From Dehalococcoidia bacterium (GTDB lineage: Bacteria > Chloroflexota > Dehalococcoidia > Dehalococcoidales > JAUWYK01): a stretch of DNA of 17,054 nt. A program made the translations under genes and the position numbers. Location of the stretch: NCBI GenBank assembly GCA_030615865.1, contig JAUWYK010000042.1:1-17054 (forward strand), given 5' to 3'. The notes below the pieces were generated by a model, which searched no databases, was not told the DNA's origin, and saw only the letters and a program-made list of their open reading frames with translations. Shown piece after piece: positions 1 to 8,567 of this stretch; the first letter of the stretch is position 1; every line of letters begins with the position of its first letter.

Positions 1-711
1 CTCTTGATAAGACCGATAGTGGTTCGGCGCAAGCTCCACTGGCAGCAGGCAGCCATTATGGTACTCGGCGGCGTAGTAATTATGCTGTTATCTATTGATG
101 GTTACTTGAGCCGTTGGGATGCCCTTATTCTAACTGCTGGACTAGCCGGTTATGTATATTATTCCATTAGGGCGGTCAAAGCAGGCCGCAAAGATACAAA
201 AGACAGGGTAGCCGATATTGAACAGAGCCTTGAGGCGGTAGCCGCCCCTGCTTATAGCTTGAGAGGGGCGGTGGTATGGTTTATATTAGGGGCTGCCTGC
301 GTAGTAGTTGGGGCAACTTTGATTGTCCAGAACGCAGTGGTTATTGCCCATTGGCTGGGAATACCAGAGCTGGTTATCGGTCTTACCGTGGTTGCCCTAG
401 GGACATCGTTGCCCGAATATGTCACCGGTCTAACGGCAACTCTCAGGGGGCATGGGGAAATAACGGTGGGTAATATGGTCGGTGCCAATATCCTGGATAT
501 ATTCTGGGTACGTGGGCTCGGTGGTATTGGCTTTGCTCTCCTCCCAGTAGAAAGACAAACTATGGTTTTTGACTACCCGGTGATGCTCACCCTAATGGTG
601 CTGTTATTAGTTTTTGGTATTATCGGCAAACAATTGGGCAGGTGGAAGGGTGGGGTGTTTCTTGCCATATACGGAATCTATCTAACACTAATGTTCCTAT
701 TATTTGTTTAA
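1..711 (+). CDS. CaCA-family Na+/Ca2+-type exchanger, 5'-truncated by window
   Basis: Integral membrane cation exchanger of the CaCA (YrbG-like) family, expected to move Ca2+ or a similar cation across the cytoplasmic membrane against Na+ or H+. The frame is open to the first base, so the true start lies upstream; the TTG at position 4 is probably not the start. Only one alpha-repeat is present. It begins with GTSLPE at about nt 400 and continues through conserved glycines and asparagines (VGNMVGAN) to nt about 515. The family has two repeats in roughly 300-350 residues, so the first is missing here because of the window edge. Hydrophobic stretches flank a charged loop (KAGRKDTKDR). The repeat ends in FWVRG, placing an arginine where a hydrophobic residue is usual. 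The stop lies 3 bp before the P-type ATPase start, so the two are probably one operon. Family is fairly certain; the ion is inferred. Confidence 0.85.
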   Translation, partial: LLIRPIVVRRKLHWQQAAIMVLGGVVIMLLSIDGYLSRWDALILTAGLAGYVYYSIRAVKAGRKDTKDRVADIEQSLEAVAAPAYSLRGAVVWFILGAACVVVGATLIVQNAVVIAHWLGIPELVIGLTVVALGTSLPEYVTGLTATLRGHGEITVGNMVGANILDIFWVRGLGGIGFALLPVERQTMVFDYPVMLTLMVLLLVFGIIGKQLGRWKGGVFLAIYGIYLTLMFLLFV

Positions 712-714
712 AAA

Positions 715-3423
715 ATGAATAGCAAGAAGAATTGGCATAACTTAGAAGTAGCAGAAACCCTTCAATCCTTAAACTCGAGCCGCCAGGGTTTGACTGGGGA
801 GGAAGCGCAACGCCGTCTAACTCAGTTCGGTCCCAATGAGCTGATAAAAGGGAAAAGAGTATCAGCCTGGGCAATTTTCCTTGCGCAGTTCAAGAGCGTC
901 ATCATTATCATGCTTCTCGTTGCCATTGTCCTTTCTTTAGCTTTGGGGGAGGTGGCTGACTCGATTGTGATACTGGTCATAGTCGTTTTTTGTGCCGTTC
1001 TCGGCTTTGTCCAGGAATACAAGGCAGACCGGGCTTTGGAAGCATTAAGGCGGATGACCGCTCCAACTGCCTCAGTAGTAAGGGACGGTCAGGAAGAAGA
1101 AATAGCGGCACAGGCACTGGTGCCAGGAGACATAATCCTGCTAAAGACAGGAGACCATATCTCGGCTGATGCCCGTTTGCTGGAAGCGATAAACCTTAAG
1201 ACAGAAGAGGCTCCACTGACTGGCGAATCTCTTGCCGTGGAAAAAGTTACAGAACTCATATCTGGAGAAGTGGTTATCGGTGACCGCAAAAATATGGTCT
1301 ATACGGGCACCACGGTGGTTTACGGCAGGGGAAAGGCTGTGGTGACTTCTACCGGGATGAATACAGAGTTTGGCCGAATTGCCGCAATGCTCCAAGAAGT
1401 GGAAAAAGGGAAGACCCCTCTCCAGATCAACTTGAACCGTTTGGGGAAATGGCTCGTCATTGGAATAACGAGTTTAATTGTCCCCTTGGCGTTGGTGGGG
1501 ATTATGCGTGGTCACGAGATTCTAGAGATGCTCGTTTGGGGAGTAGCTCTGGCGGTGGCGGCGGTGCCCTCGTCTTTGCCCGCTGTAGTGGTCATAGCAC
1601 TTGCCATCGGGCTGGGTAGGATGGCGAAACGCCACGCCTTAGTGAGAAGGCTTACTGCTGTCGAAACCCTAGGTTGCACCACCGTTATCTGCTCCGATAA
1701 GACCGGAACCCTGACCCAAGACCAAATGACTGTGCGTAAGATCTATACCAATGGCCAGATAATCGATGTTACCGGGGTGGGCTATGAACCACGAGGCGAA
1801 TTCTATATAAATGGCAGGGCTGTTGACTCTCAGCAGGATGTCCACCTCGAAACATTGCTGCGGATAAATACTTTGTGCAATGATACTCGTCTTGTCTACG
1901 TTGATGGTGCTTATCACATCAAAGGAGACCCTACAGAGGGGGCTTTAATAGTGGCTGCTGCCAAGTCTGACCTATGGCAAGATAAACTCAACGAACAGTT
2001 TCCAAGGGTAGACGAGGTCCCCTTTTCATCTGAAGCGAAGAGAATGACGACAATTCACGATACCCCCTGGGGTAAGCAAGCTTATGCCAAAGGAGCCCCT
2101 GAGGTAATCCTGGACTCCTGCGACCGTGTCCTTATGGATGGTCAAGAAAAGGAATTAAGCGACAAAGATAGGGCGAATATCCTAAAAATAGGACATCAAA
2201 TGGCCGACGATGCCTTGAGGGTATTGGCTATGGCCTATAAACCTCTGGCTAGTACCGCTACATCGGCGCAGGATGCGGAGAGTAATATGGTCTTCGTTGG
2301 TCTTGCAGGGATGATTGATCCGCCAAGGGAAGAGGTTAAGGAGGCTATTCAACTATGCCAGCAAGCTGGCATAAAGTCGGTTATGATTACCGGCGACCAT
2401 AAGCTGACCGCTGCCGCAGTAGCCAAAGAGCTGGGCTTACTCAAGGAGGGTATAGCCATTAGCGGCGACAAACTGGATGAGCTAAGCGATGAAGACCTTG
2501 AAAATATGGTTGAGCAGATCGAGGTCTATGCCCGAGTTTCCCCGGCTCACAAGACAAGGGTAATAGATGCCTTCACCAAGAAAGGCTATGTTGTAGCTAT
2601 GACCGGGGATGGGGTCAATGACGCCCCAGCCTTAAAGAAAGCAGACATAGGGATAGCTATGGGTATCACCGGCACTGATGTAAGTAAGGAAGTAGCAGAT
2701 ATGGTGCTGGCCGATGACAATTTTACCTCCATTGTAGCAGCGGTCGATGAGGGCAGAGGTATATTTGACAATCTTAAGAAGTTTCTGGTCTTCATCCTTT
2801 CCTGTAACCTGGCAGAGGTGATGCTAATGGCTGTCGCCATCCTTGCTGGACCTCTCCTGGGGCTTCCCTACGGTGCCCTGCCTTTAATTGCCATCCAGAT
2901 CTTATACGTGAACCTTGCCACCGATGGCTTGCCGGCAATAGCATTGTCGCTAACCCGCAAGGAGAGGGGTGTTATGGAGCGTCCCCCCCGTCGGCGTGGG
3001 GAAGGCGTCTTTACCCGGCTAACATTGGGCTATATCGGAGGTATAGGCATCTGGAAGGGGGCAATAGTGCTTGCCAGTTTTATGCTCGCGCTTAGCTGGG
3101 GAAAAAGCATTGTGGAGGCACAGGGCTTTACCTTCATAACCCTAATACTGGTTGAACTCGCTAATGCCTTTAACTGTCTCGATATCAAGCGCTCCCTGTT
3201 CAAGGTTGGTCCTTTTACCAATCGCTGGCTGGTGCTGGCGGTATGCTGGGAAATTCTCCTACTTTGCCTAATAATTTATGTTCCCTTCCTCCAAAATTTG
3301 TTTCATACTTATAATCTCAGCCTCGGCGAGTGGATAAGCATTTTGGCGCTGGTGTCTAGCCTCTTCGTTGTATGGGAGATAGCCAAGCTCATCGTCAGGT
3401 GGCGCGAAAGAGCTACAGGTTAG
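715..3423 (+). CDS. P-type cation-transporting ATPase (type II, SERCA/PMR1-like)
   Basis: Membrane ATPase that uses an aspartyl-phosphate intermediate to pump cations, most likely Ca2+, out of the cytoplasm. The 902-aa length is normal for type II bacterial pumps. Order: cation-ATPase N-terminal domain (1-75), TM1-2 (about 60-100), actuator loop with TGES (169-172), TM3-4 (about 245-300), phosphorylation site SDKTGT (Asp328), nucleotide domain with KGAPE (459-463), hinge GDGVND (631-636), and a C-terminal membrane domain. Residues matching SERCA calcium ligands are visible in TM5 (N698, E701), TM6 (N733, T736, D737) and TM8 (E814). The TM4 motif is odd: PSSLP at 285-289 replaces the usual PEGLP, so the ligand equivalent to SERCA Glu309 is serine. 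ATG at 715 has no clear Shine-Dalgarno, and the 3-bp gap suggests translational coupling to the exchanger. Pump class is certain; the ion is inferred. Confidence 0.95.
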   Translation: MNSKKNWHNLEVAETLQSLNSSRQGLTGEEAQRRLTQFGPNELIKGKRVSAWAIFLAQFKSVIIIMLLVAIVLSLALGEVADSIVILVIVVFCAVLGFVQEYKADRALEALRRMTAPTASVVRDGQEEEIAAQALVPGDIILLKTGDHISADARLLEAINLKTEEAPLTGESLAVEKVTELISGEVVIGDRKNMVYTGTTVVYGRGKAVVTSTGMNTEFGRIAAMLQEVEKGKTPLQINLNRLGKWLVIGITSLIVPLALVGIMRGHEILEMLVWGVALAVAAVPSSLPAVVVIALAIGLGRMAKRHALVRRLTAVETLGCTTVICSDKTGTLTQDQMTVRKIYTNGQIIDVTGVGYEPRGEFYINGRAVDSQQDVHLETLLRINTLCNDTRLVYVDGAYHIKGDPTEGALIVAAAKSDLWQDKLNEQFPRVDEVPFSSEAKRMTTIHDTPWGKQAYAKGAPEVILDSCDRVLMDGQEKELSDKDRANILKIGHQMADDALRVLAMAYKPLASTATSAQDAESNMVFVGLAGMIDPPREEVKEAIQLCQQAGIKSVMITGDHKLTAAAVAKELGLLKEGIAISGDKLDELSDEDLENMVEQIEVYARVSPAHKTRVIDAFTKKGYVVAMTGDGVNDAPALKKADIGIAMGITGTDVSKEVADMVLADDNFTSIVAAVDEGRGIFDNLKKFLVFILSCNLAEVMLMAVAILAGPLLGLPYGALPLIAIQILYVNLATDGLPAIALSLTRKERGVMERPPRRRGEGVFTRLTLGYIGGIGIWKGAIVLASFMLALSWGKSIVEAQGFTFITLILVELANAFNCLDIKRSLFKVGPFTNRWLVLAVCWEILLLCLIIYVPFLQNLFHTYNLSLGEWISILALVSSLFVVWEIAKLIVRWRERATG

Positions 3424-3514
3424 GGTAACATACCACGGGAAATGCCCCGATGAGGTGGACAAAGACTAGTTATTTGTTGTAAATTATTGACGGCATTGTT
3501 TGTGGTCAATGTTT

Positions 3515-3587
3515 GCCCCTGTAGCTCAGGTGGATAGAGCACCAGCCTCCGGAGCTGGGTGCGAGCGTTCAAGTCGCTCCAGGGGCG
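3515..3587 (+). tRNA. tRNA-Arg (anticodon CCG)
   Basis: Complete cloverleaf. The acceptor stem GCCCCTG (3515-3521) pairs with CAGGGGC (3580-3586), and G3587 is the discriminator base. The D-stem is GCTC/GAGC. The anticodon stem CCAGC (3542-3546) pairs with GCTGG (3554-3558), and the loop CTCCGGA puts CCG at 3549-3551, reading Arg codon CGG. The T-arm GAGCG/CGCTC encloses the loop TTCAAGT. CCA is not encoded. A TTGACG box at 3487-3492 could be a -35, but I see no convincing -10 at the right distance. The por gamma gene begins 25 bp after the tRNA, so they may share a transcript. Confidence 0.96.
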
Positions 3588-3601
3588 CTTTTTATGATAA
3601 C

Positions 3602-3607
3602 AGGAGG
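3602..3607 (+). promoter_or_regulatory. Ribosome binding site for por gamma
   Basis: AGGAGG with 5 bases to a GTG codon at 3613. This perfect Shine-Dalgarno selects the GTG start and lies only 14 bases after the tRNA-Arg 3' end. Confidence 0.8.
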
Positions 3608-3612
3608 CTAAA

Positions 3613-4182
3613 GTGATAGATGCTACCCAACTTATTGAGATTAGATGGCATGGTCGCGGTGGTCAGGGCGCAGTTACCTCTGCTGAACTGCTGGCACAGG
3701 CGGCGATAAGTGAGGGCAAGTATGCTCATGCCTTCCCCAGCTTTGGTCCGGAAAGGAGAGGGGCACCAGTCTTGGCCTTCGTCAGAATAAGCAGTCAACA
3801 ACCGCTAAGGATAAGAGCTGAAATTACCCAGCCTGATGTAGTAGTAGTGCTTGACCCGGGTCTGTTAACCATTGTGAATGTTACCTCAGGGCTTAAAGCC
3901 AATGGAATACTAGTAGTTAATACCAGAAAGGAAGCTGAGCAATTAAGAAAGGAATTTGGCATTAGCTGGTCACTGGCAACAGTTGATGCTACCAAGATTG
4001 CTCGAGAGCTACTGGGAGTCCCGATTACCAATACTACTATGGTCGGAGCCGTAGTCAGAGCTACCGAGATGGTTAAATTGGAGTCCCTATTGGAACCGCT
4101 GAGGCACCGTTTCGGTCGCCTGGCGGAAAGAAACATTAACGCCATGAAAAGAGCCTATGAGGAGACTTTAGTAAAGGAGTAA
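3613..4182 (+). CDS. porC: 2-oxoacid:ferredoxin oxidoreductase, gamma subunit
   Basis: Gamma subunit of a four-subunit, CoA-acylating pyruvate/2-ketoisovalerate:ferredoxin oxidoreductase, a cytoplasmic complex. It carries the family N-terminal signature WHGRGGQGAVTSAELLAQA (residues 12-30), followed by FPSFGPERRGAPV, both typical of the POR/VOR gamma domain. The 189-aa length is the usual size of the separate gamma chain. The start is GTG at 3613, chosen because AGGAGG precedes it by 5 bases and the family motif begins soon after. It is the first gene of a six-gene run; its TAA is 5 bp before the delta start. The substrate (pyruvate, branched-chain or aryl 2-oxoacid) cannot be read from sequence alone, so the por symbol is a family label. 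Confidence 0.93.
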   Translation: MIDATQLIEIRWHGRGGQGAVTSAELLAQAAISEGKYAHAFPSFGPERRGAPVLAFVRISSQQPLRIRAEITQPDVVVVLDPGLLTIVNVTSGLKANGILVVNTRKEAEQLRKEFGISWSLATVDATKIARELLGVPITNTTMVGAVVRATEMVKLESLLEPLRHRFGRLAERNINAMKRAYEETLVKE

Positions 4183-4187
4183 GGCCA

Positions 4188-4481
4188 TTGACCAAACCAG
4201 AGGGTGAGTTAACCTGGAAAGACTTAGAAATTGGCTCAATAGTAACTGAGCCAGGAAATGCCAGCCAGTACCAAACCGGGTATTGGCGGTCACAACGACC
4301 AACCTACGATTTTGACCGGTGCATAAAGTGTGGCATTTGCTACATTTTTTGCCCTGAGGGTTGTGTTGAGCAAAACACCGAGGGATATTTTGAAGCCAAT
4401 CTATTCTATTGTAAGGGGTGTGGCATCTGCGCCAGGGAGTGCTGGACAAAAGTAATAACCATGGTAGAGGAGGAGGAATGA
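4188..4481 (+). CDS. porD: 2-oxoacid:ferredoxin oxidoreductase, delta (2x[4Fe-4S]) subunit
   Basis: Small electron-transfer subunit of the Por complex, carrying electrons from the TPP-bound intermediate in alpha/beta to external ferredoxin. At 97 aa it matches known delta chains. Two CxxCxxCxxxC motifs are complete: Cys45/48/51/55, followed by Pro as in classic ferredoxins, and Cys75/78/81/85, followed by Trp instead of Pro. The N-terminal region (SQYQTGYWRSQRPTYD) is typical for delta chains. The start is TTG at 4188; AAGGAG at 4174-4179, inside the end of the gamma gene, gives an 8-base spacing, and no ATG lies upstream of the first cluster. The stop TGA overlaps the alpha start by one base. 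Confidence 0.93.
   Translation: MTKPEGELTWKDLEIGSIVTEPGNASQYQTGYWRSQRPTYDFDRCIKCGICYIFCPEGCVEQNTEGYFEANLFYCKGCGICARECWTKVITMVEEEE
4468..4476 (+). promoter_or_regulatory. Ribosome binding site deciding the alpha subunit start
   Basis: AGGAGGAGG, embedded in the delta-subunit glutamate codons, precedes two adjacent in-frame ATGs at 4478 and 4481. Spacing favours 4481, which gives a TGATG stop/start overlap with delta. A longer frame back to 4418 has no such signal. Confidence 0.75.
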
Positions 4482-5656
4482 TGGGAAAGAGGGTAGGAAT
4501 AGAGGTATCAGTGGCTATTGGTGAAGCGGTCAGGCTAGCCAACGCCGATGTTATTGCTGCCTATCCCATTACCCCGCAAACTCATATTGTTGAGCACCTG
4601 GCTGAGCTAGTAGCTGATGGCGAGTTGGATGCCGAGTATATTCCGGTTGAGTCTGAGCATTCGGCAATGAGTGCCTGCCTCGGGGCAGCCGCCGCTGGAG
4701 CCAGAACCTTTACCGCTACCGCCGGCCAGGGACTGGAGTTAATGCACGAGGTAGTGTATATTGCCTCGTCTATGCGGTTACCAATAGTTATGACAGTGGC
4801 TAACCGAGCTTTATCGGCACCATTAAGCGTTTGGGGTGACCACTCTGATGCTATGGCAGTTCGCGATACCGGGTGGATTCAAATATTTACCGAAAATGGG
4901 CAGGAGGTTGTTGACAATGTCCTGTGTGCCTTTCGCATTGCCGAAGACCAGAGGGTTTTGCTCCCGGTGATGATTCACCTGGACGGGTTTCACCTATCGC
5001 ATATGATTGAACCAATACTTTTCCCGGAGCAGAGTGAGGTTGACCAATTTCTCCCGCCTAATCAATACCCCTTACCCCTGGACCCCAATAAACCGGTGAC
5101 GATGGGAGATTTTGGCCCGCCAATTATCTATTCAGAGACAAAGTGGGCGCAGGAAGTAAATCTGAGAGCAGCCAAAGGGGTGATTCTCCAGGTCTGGAAA
5201 GAATTTGGCGATAACTTCGGGCGATATTACTCTCCTGTGGAATGTTATCACTGTGAGGATTGCAGAGTGCTTTTGCTAACTATGGGGAGCTTCAGCGAGA
5301 CGGCAATGACCGCTATCGACAAGATGAGAAGCGAGGGCAAGGACGTCGGGTTGGTAAGGCTTCGCCTGTGGCGCCCCTTCCCCTTTGACGAAATCCGTAG
5401 GGTGGTCAAGAAGGCTGAGGTTCTCATTGTGCTGGATAGAGCCCTTTCCTTTGGTGGGCCGGGGGGACCAGTTTGCTCCGAGATTAAGGCAGCCTTATAT
5501 GGTCAGGACAGGAGGCCAAAGATAGTCAGCTTTGTCGGCGGTTTAGGCGGCAGAGATATTACTGCGGCTGGATTTGAGAGCATAGTTGATAGAGGTATAG
5601 AGATTTCGCAGACAGGAAGTGAGAATGAGTTTGAAATATTTGGGGTGAGGGAATAA
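4481..5656 (+). CDS. porA: 2-oxoacid:ferredoxin oxidoreductase, alpha subunit
   Basis: Catalytic alpha subunit, which with beta forms the thiamine diphosphate active site that decarboxylates a 2-oxoacid to acyl-CoA. The 391-aa length is normal for PorA/VorA chains. The N-terminal pyrimidine-binding domain carries AAYPITPQT (26-34) and PVESEH (56-61), the conserved glutamate region that activates [19 protein letters not shown] (119-134) is a further family signature. The C-terminal half has the transketolase-C-like domain II (MGSFSE, then [10 protein letters not shown]). ATG at 4481 is preferred for its Shine-Dalgarno and overlap. Its TAA overlaps the beta ATG by one base (TAATG), so alpha and beta are translationally coupled, as expected for a fixed stoichiometry. 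Confidence 0.95.
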   Translation: MGKRVGIEVSVAIGEAVRLANADVIAAYPITPQTHIVEHLAELVADGELDAEYIPVESEHSAMSACLGAAAAGARTFTATAGQGLELMHEVVYIASSMRLPIVMTVANRALSAPLSVWGDHSDAMAVRDTGWIQIFTENGQEVVDNVLCAFRIAEDQRVLLPVMIHLDGFHLSHMIEPILFPEQSEVDQFLPPNQYPLPLDPNKPVTMGDFGPPIIYSETKWAQEVNLRAAKGVILQVWKEFGDNFGRYYSPVECYHCEDCRVLLLTMGSFSETAMTAIDKMRSEGKDVGLVRLRLWRPFPFDEIRRVVKKAEVLIVLDRALSFGGPGGPVCSEIKAALYGQDRRPKIVSFVGGLGGRDITAAGFESIVDRGIEISQTGSENEFEIFGVRE

Positions 5657-6594
5657 TGGAAAAATATGCTGTTTATGTTCCCCGATTAGTAACCAGAGAG
5701 GAAAACTTTGCCCCCGGTCACCGGGCTTGCATAGGCTGTGGTGAAGCCTTGGCGGTGAGGCTAGCCTGTAAAGCACTGGGGCAGAATGTAATAATTGCTA
5801 ATGCTACCGGTTGTATGGAGATAGTTTCGTCACAGCTACCTTATACCTCTTGGCGGGTTCCCTGGATTCATACCCTGTTTGAGAATACCGCCGCCGTGGC
5901 CTCAGGCATAGAGGCTGGCTTGAAGACCATGGTAAGGAAAGGAAGGCGCCCAGCGCAGGATGTTAAGGTAGTGGCGATGGCTGGTGATGGCGGTACCAGT
6001 GACATTGGGGTTCAGGCACTATCTGGAGCGTTAGAAAGAGGTCATAACTTCCTTTACATCTGCTTTGACAACGAAGCCTACATGAATACCGGGATACAGC
6101 GCTCTTCAGCCACTCCCTATGGCGCCTCGACTACTACCTCTCCCGCCGGCAAGGTGAGCATTGGGCAGGTTACCTGGAAGAAGAATATGCCAGCTATTGC
6201 TATTGCTCACGATATACCTTATGTCGCTACCGCCTCCCCCAGCTATCCTTTTGATTTAATGGCTAAGGTTAAAAAGGGGGTAGATACCACCGGTCCGGCC
6301 TATGTTCATATCCTATCGGTTTGCCCTACTGGTTGGAGGTGTCCCCCTGATTTATCGGTCAGGATAGGACGCCTGGCAGTAGAGACGGGAATATTCCCGC
6401 TATATGAGGTGGAGAATGGTCAGTATAGATTAAGTTTTGATTTCCCCAAACTCAGACCGGTTACCGACTACATGAAGCTGCAGGGGAGGTTCAGACACCT
6501 GTCACCGGCTGACATAAATAAAATCCAGGCCAGGGTCAGTGAAGAATATGAAAAGCTCAGGGAAAAGGCGGTAAGAACAGGGGTTGCAGAATGA
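5656..6594 (+). CDS. porB: 2-oxoacid:ferredoxin oxidoreductase, beta (TPP-binding) subunit
   Basis: Beta subunit holding the TPP diphosphate and the proximal [4Fe-4S] cluster. The TPP/Mg motif begins [11 protein letters not shown] (108-118) and continues to NEAYMNTG (139-146). The four cysteines expected for the PFOR-family cluster are visible: Cys25 and Cys28 in CIGCGE, Cys53 in ATGCME, and Cys223 in VCPTGW. Length 312 aa is typical for PorB. The region following CPTGW ([15 protein letters not shown]) resembles pyruvate-type beta chains, which mildly favours pyruvate as substrate. It starts at the overlapping TAATG and ends in an ATGA overlap with the next gene, tying the flavoprotein into the same operon. 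Confidence 0.95.
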   Translation: MEKYAVYVPRLVTREENFAPGHRACIGCGEALAVRLACKALGQNVIIANATGCMEIVSSQLPYTSWRVPWIHTLFENTAAVASGIEAGLKTMVRKGRRPAQDVKVVAMAGDGGTSDIGVQALSGALERGHNFLYICFDNEAYMNTGIQRSSATPYGASTTTSPAGKVSIGQVTWKKNMPAIAIAHDIPYVATASPSYPFDLMAKVKKGVDTTGPAYVHILSVCPTGWRCPPDLSVRIGRLAVETGIFPLYEVENGQYRLSFDFPKLRPVTDYMKLQGRFRHLSPADINKIQARVSEEYEKLREKAVRTGVAE

Positions 6595-8546
6595 GCAAGG
6601 TAATTTTTAGTAGTTGGGCAGGTAGGGTTGTCGATAACCGTGGTCTAGCTCTTGAGAAATATACTAGTGTAGAAAACCTGGAACTCCCCCTGCAATATAA
6701 TGGTCATCAGGTAAGAGCCTTGATGTCGTGGAATGGGCTGGTGGTAGCTGACGACAGGGTTAATATCGTAGATATGGCACATTCCTACCTGAAGGAAGTG
6801 GAGAGGTTAAGTTGTGGGGAGTGTACCGTTGGTTATGTTGGAATAAAGGTTATGAGTGATATTTTGGATAGAATTTCAAATGGGCAGGGGACGAAAGAAG
6901 ACCTCAATTTATTGCGATGGTTGGGCAACGGAATTAAGGAAAATGCCAAGTGTGATTTCTGTGCCTCGGCAGTGACGCCGGTTCTTGATACTATAAACTA
7001 TTATGGACAAGAATACCTCAAATTTATAACCGGTAAGAAGAAACTTCCTAAAGCAACTTATATTACTAGAGTTACTGCCCCGTGTATGGAGGCTTGCCCG
7101 GCTCACCAGGATATCCCTGGCTACATAGAGCTGATTAGAAACCGCAGATACGCCGAGGCTCTAGAATTAATTAGAAAGACTAATTGCTTGCCCGGGGTAA
7201 TGGGACGCGCCTGTGTTGCCTTCTGCGAGGCTAACTGTGTCAGAAATGACATAGATAGCCCTATCGCTATTAGAGCCCTAAAGCGAGTCCCGGCTGATTA
7301 TGAGTTGGTTGGTGGGCTAGAGTCTACCTTTGAAAAAAAGGGAAATGGTAAACAAAAGGTAGCCGTCATTGGTGCTGGTCCGGCTGGTTTAGCTGCCAGC
7401 TATAATTTAGCCTTAAACGGTTATAAAGTTACCGTCTATGATGACCAACCATCGGCGGGGGGAATGGTATTGGTGGGTATCCCTCCCTATCGATTACCTA
7501 GAGATATTCTAAGCCGAGAGGTTGATATTATTAAGAAAATCGGGGTAGAGATTAAACTGAATACCAGAATAGGTAGAGACATAACCCTGGAGAGTCTTAT
7601 CAGTGAAGGCTTCAAGGCAATATTCATTGCCACCGGCGCCCATCTGGGCAGGGAATTTGATATCGAGAACTGGAAGGAAGACTTTGAAGGATTAGCTGAT
7701 GGCGTAGAGTTTTTGCGCGATTTTAATCTGGGCAAAAAGATAGAGCCTAAAGATAGGGTAATAATAGTTGGCGGCGGTAATGTAGCTATAGACTGCGCCC
7801 GAACCTGTTTGAGGCTCGGCTTCAAGGATGTAACCATAGTCTATAGACGCTCCAGGGTTGAAATGCCAGGAAGAAAAGAAGAGGTTGAGGAAGCAGAAAG
7901 GGAAGGAGCCAAGATTCACTTTCTGGCAGTGCCGGTTAAAGTACTAACTGAAGATGGCAAGGTTACCGGTGCTGAATGCATTAGAATGGAATTGGGCGAG
8001 CCTGATGCCAGTGGTAGGAGACGTCCTATCCCAATCAAAGGCTCAGAATTTGTTTTACCAGCCGATGTGATAATCTCTGCCATTGGTGAGGCACCTGATT
8101 TGTCCTTTTTGACTGAGGGAGAAAAGATTAAGATTTCAGAGACGGGTACCATAGAAGTTGCCCCATTTACTTACCAGGCTAGTCGGGCAGGAATCTTTTC
8201 CGGTGGCGACTGCGTAACTGGTCCAGCTACTCTAATTGAGGCTATAGCCGCCGGCAATAAGGCAGCCGGGAGCATAGACCAATACTTGTGCTCAGGTAGG
8301 GTAGCTCCTTCTGACGAGGACTTGGTAGAAAGCCTGGTTCACGATGTTAGCCTATCCCGACAAAGGCAGGCAGGTATCACAGCAAAAGGCATACGCCAAT
8401 CCCCGGAACTGCTTCCAGTACAAAATAGGGGGCTAAATTTTGACGAGGTGGAGAAGTGTCTTACCACTGAGTCGGCTCTCAAGGAAGCTGAGCGCTGTCT
8501 GCGGTGCTATCGGGTGATGCTACTAACAGTAACCAGTGAGAAGTAA
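6591..8546 (+). CDS. SfrB-like FAD/NAD(P) oxidoreductase: NuoF-C-like domain plus GltD-like body
   Basis: Fe-S flavoprotein predicted to exchange electrons between NAD(P)H and the Por/ferredoxin pool. Residues about 60-150 resemble the C-terminal [4Fe-4S] domain of NuoF, with Cys75 and Cys78; the usual third cysteine position is Gly81, while Cys121 and Cys124 lie near the fourth. Residues 160-235 are a GltD-type Fe-S domain (C165, C169, C199, C208, C212, C216). The FAD motif [10 protein letters not shown] starts at 259 and the nucleotide motif VGGGNVAID at 393. [10 protein letters not shown] (418-427) suggests NADPH preference. A final CLRC (636-639) lies near the end. Architecture and length (651 aa) recall SfrB, the beta subunit of the Geobacter soluble NADPH-dependent Fe(III) reductase. 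The ATG overlaps the porB stop (ATGA). Electron acceptor and direction are inferred. Confidence 0.88.
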   Translation: MSKVIFSSWAGRVVDNRGLALEKYTSVENLELPLQYNGHQVRALMSWNGLVVADDRVNIVDMAHSYLKEVERLSCGECTVGYVGIKVMSDILDRISNGQGTKEDLNLLRWLGNGIKENAKCDFCASAVTPVLDTINYYGQEYLKFITGKKKLPKATYITRVTAPCMEACPAHQDIPGYIELIRNRRYAEALELIRKTNCLPGVMGRACVAFCEANCVRNDIDSPIAIRALKRVPADYELVGGLESTFEKKGNGKQKVAVIGAGPAGLAASYNLALNGYKVTVYDDQPSAGGMVLVGIPPYRLPRDILSREVDIIKKIGVEIKLNTRIGRDITLESLISEGFKAIFIATGAHLGREFDIENWKEDFEGLADGVEFLRDFNLGKKIEPKDRVIIVGGGNVAIDCARTCLRLGFKDVTIVYRRSRVEMPGRKEEVEEAEREGAKIHFLAVPVKVLTEDGKVTGAECIRMELGEPDASGRRRPIPIKGSEFVLPADVIISAIGEAPDLSFLTEGEKIKISETGTIEVAPFTYQASRAGIFSGGDCVTGPATLIEAIAAGNKAAGSIDQYLCSGRVAPSDEDLVESLVHDVSLSRQRQAGITAKGIRQSPELLPVQNRGLNFDEVEKCLTTESALKEAERCLRCYRVMLLTVTSEK

Positions 8547-8556
8547 CAGAATTTGA

Positions 8557-8562
8557 AGAGGA
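8557..8562 (+). promoter_or_regulatory. Ribosome binding site deciding the NuoG-like start
   Basis: AGAGGA with 5 bases to the ATG at 8568. It overlaps the codons just after an in-frame TTG at 8553, so the internal ATG is the better start. Confidence 0.6.
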
Positions 8563-8567
8563 AACCA

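Noticed and set aside
2354..2373. Near-palindrome TATGCCAGC-AA-GCTGGCATA inside the P-type ATPase gene
   Set aside because: Nine-base arms with a two-base centre are roughly expected once by chance in this much sequence, and it encodes an ordinary stretch of the pump.
3436..3449. CGGG...CCCG hairpin after the ATPase gene as a terminator
   Set aside because: A 4-bp stem without a following T-run is too weak to call.
3592..3801. Minus-strand frame over the start of por gamma, and similar opposite-strand frames throughout the main genes
   Set aside because: They overlap well-supported genes, lack recognisable motifs and ribosome binding sites, and have shadow-like composition.
4232..4253. TGGCTCA...TGAGCCA inverted repeat in the por delta gene
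   Set aside because: Only 7-bp arms with an 8-base loop inside a coding region; no U-tract and no placement that suggests control.
4418..4480. Upstream extension of the alpha-subunit frame by 21 codons
   Set aside because: It lies wholly within the delta gene, has no Shine-Dalgarno, and the ATG at 4481 has an excellent one with normal family length.
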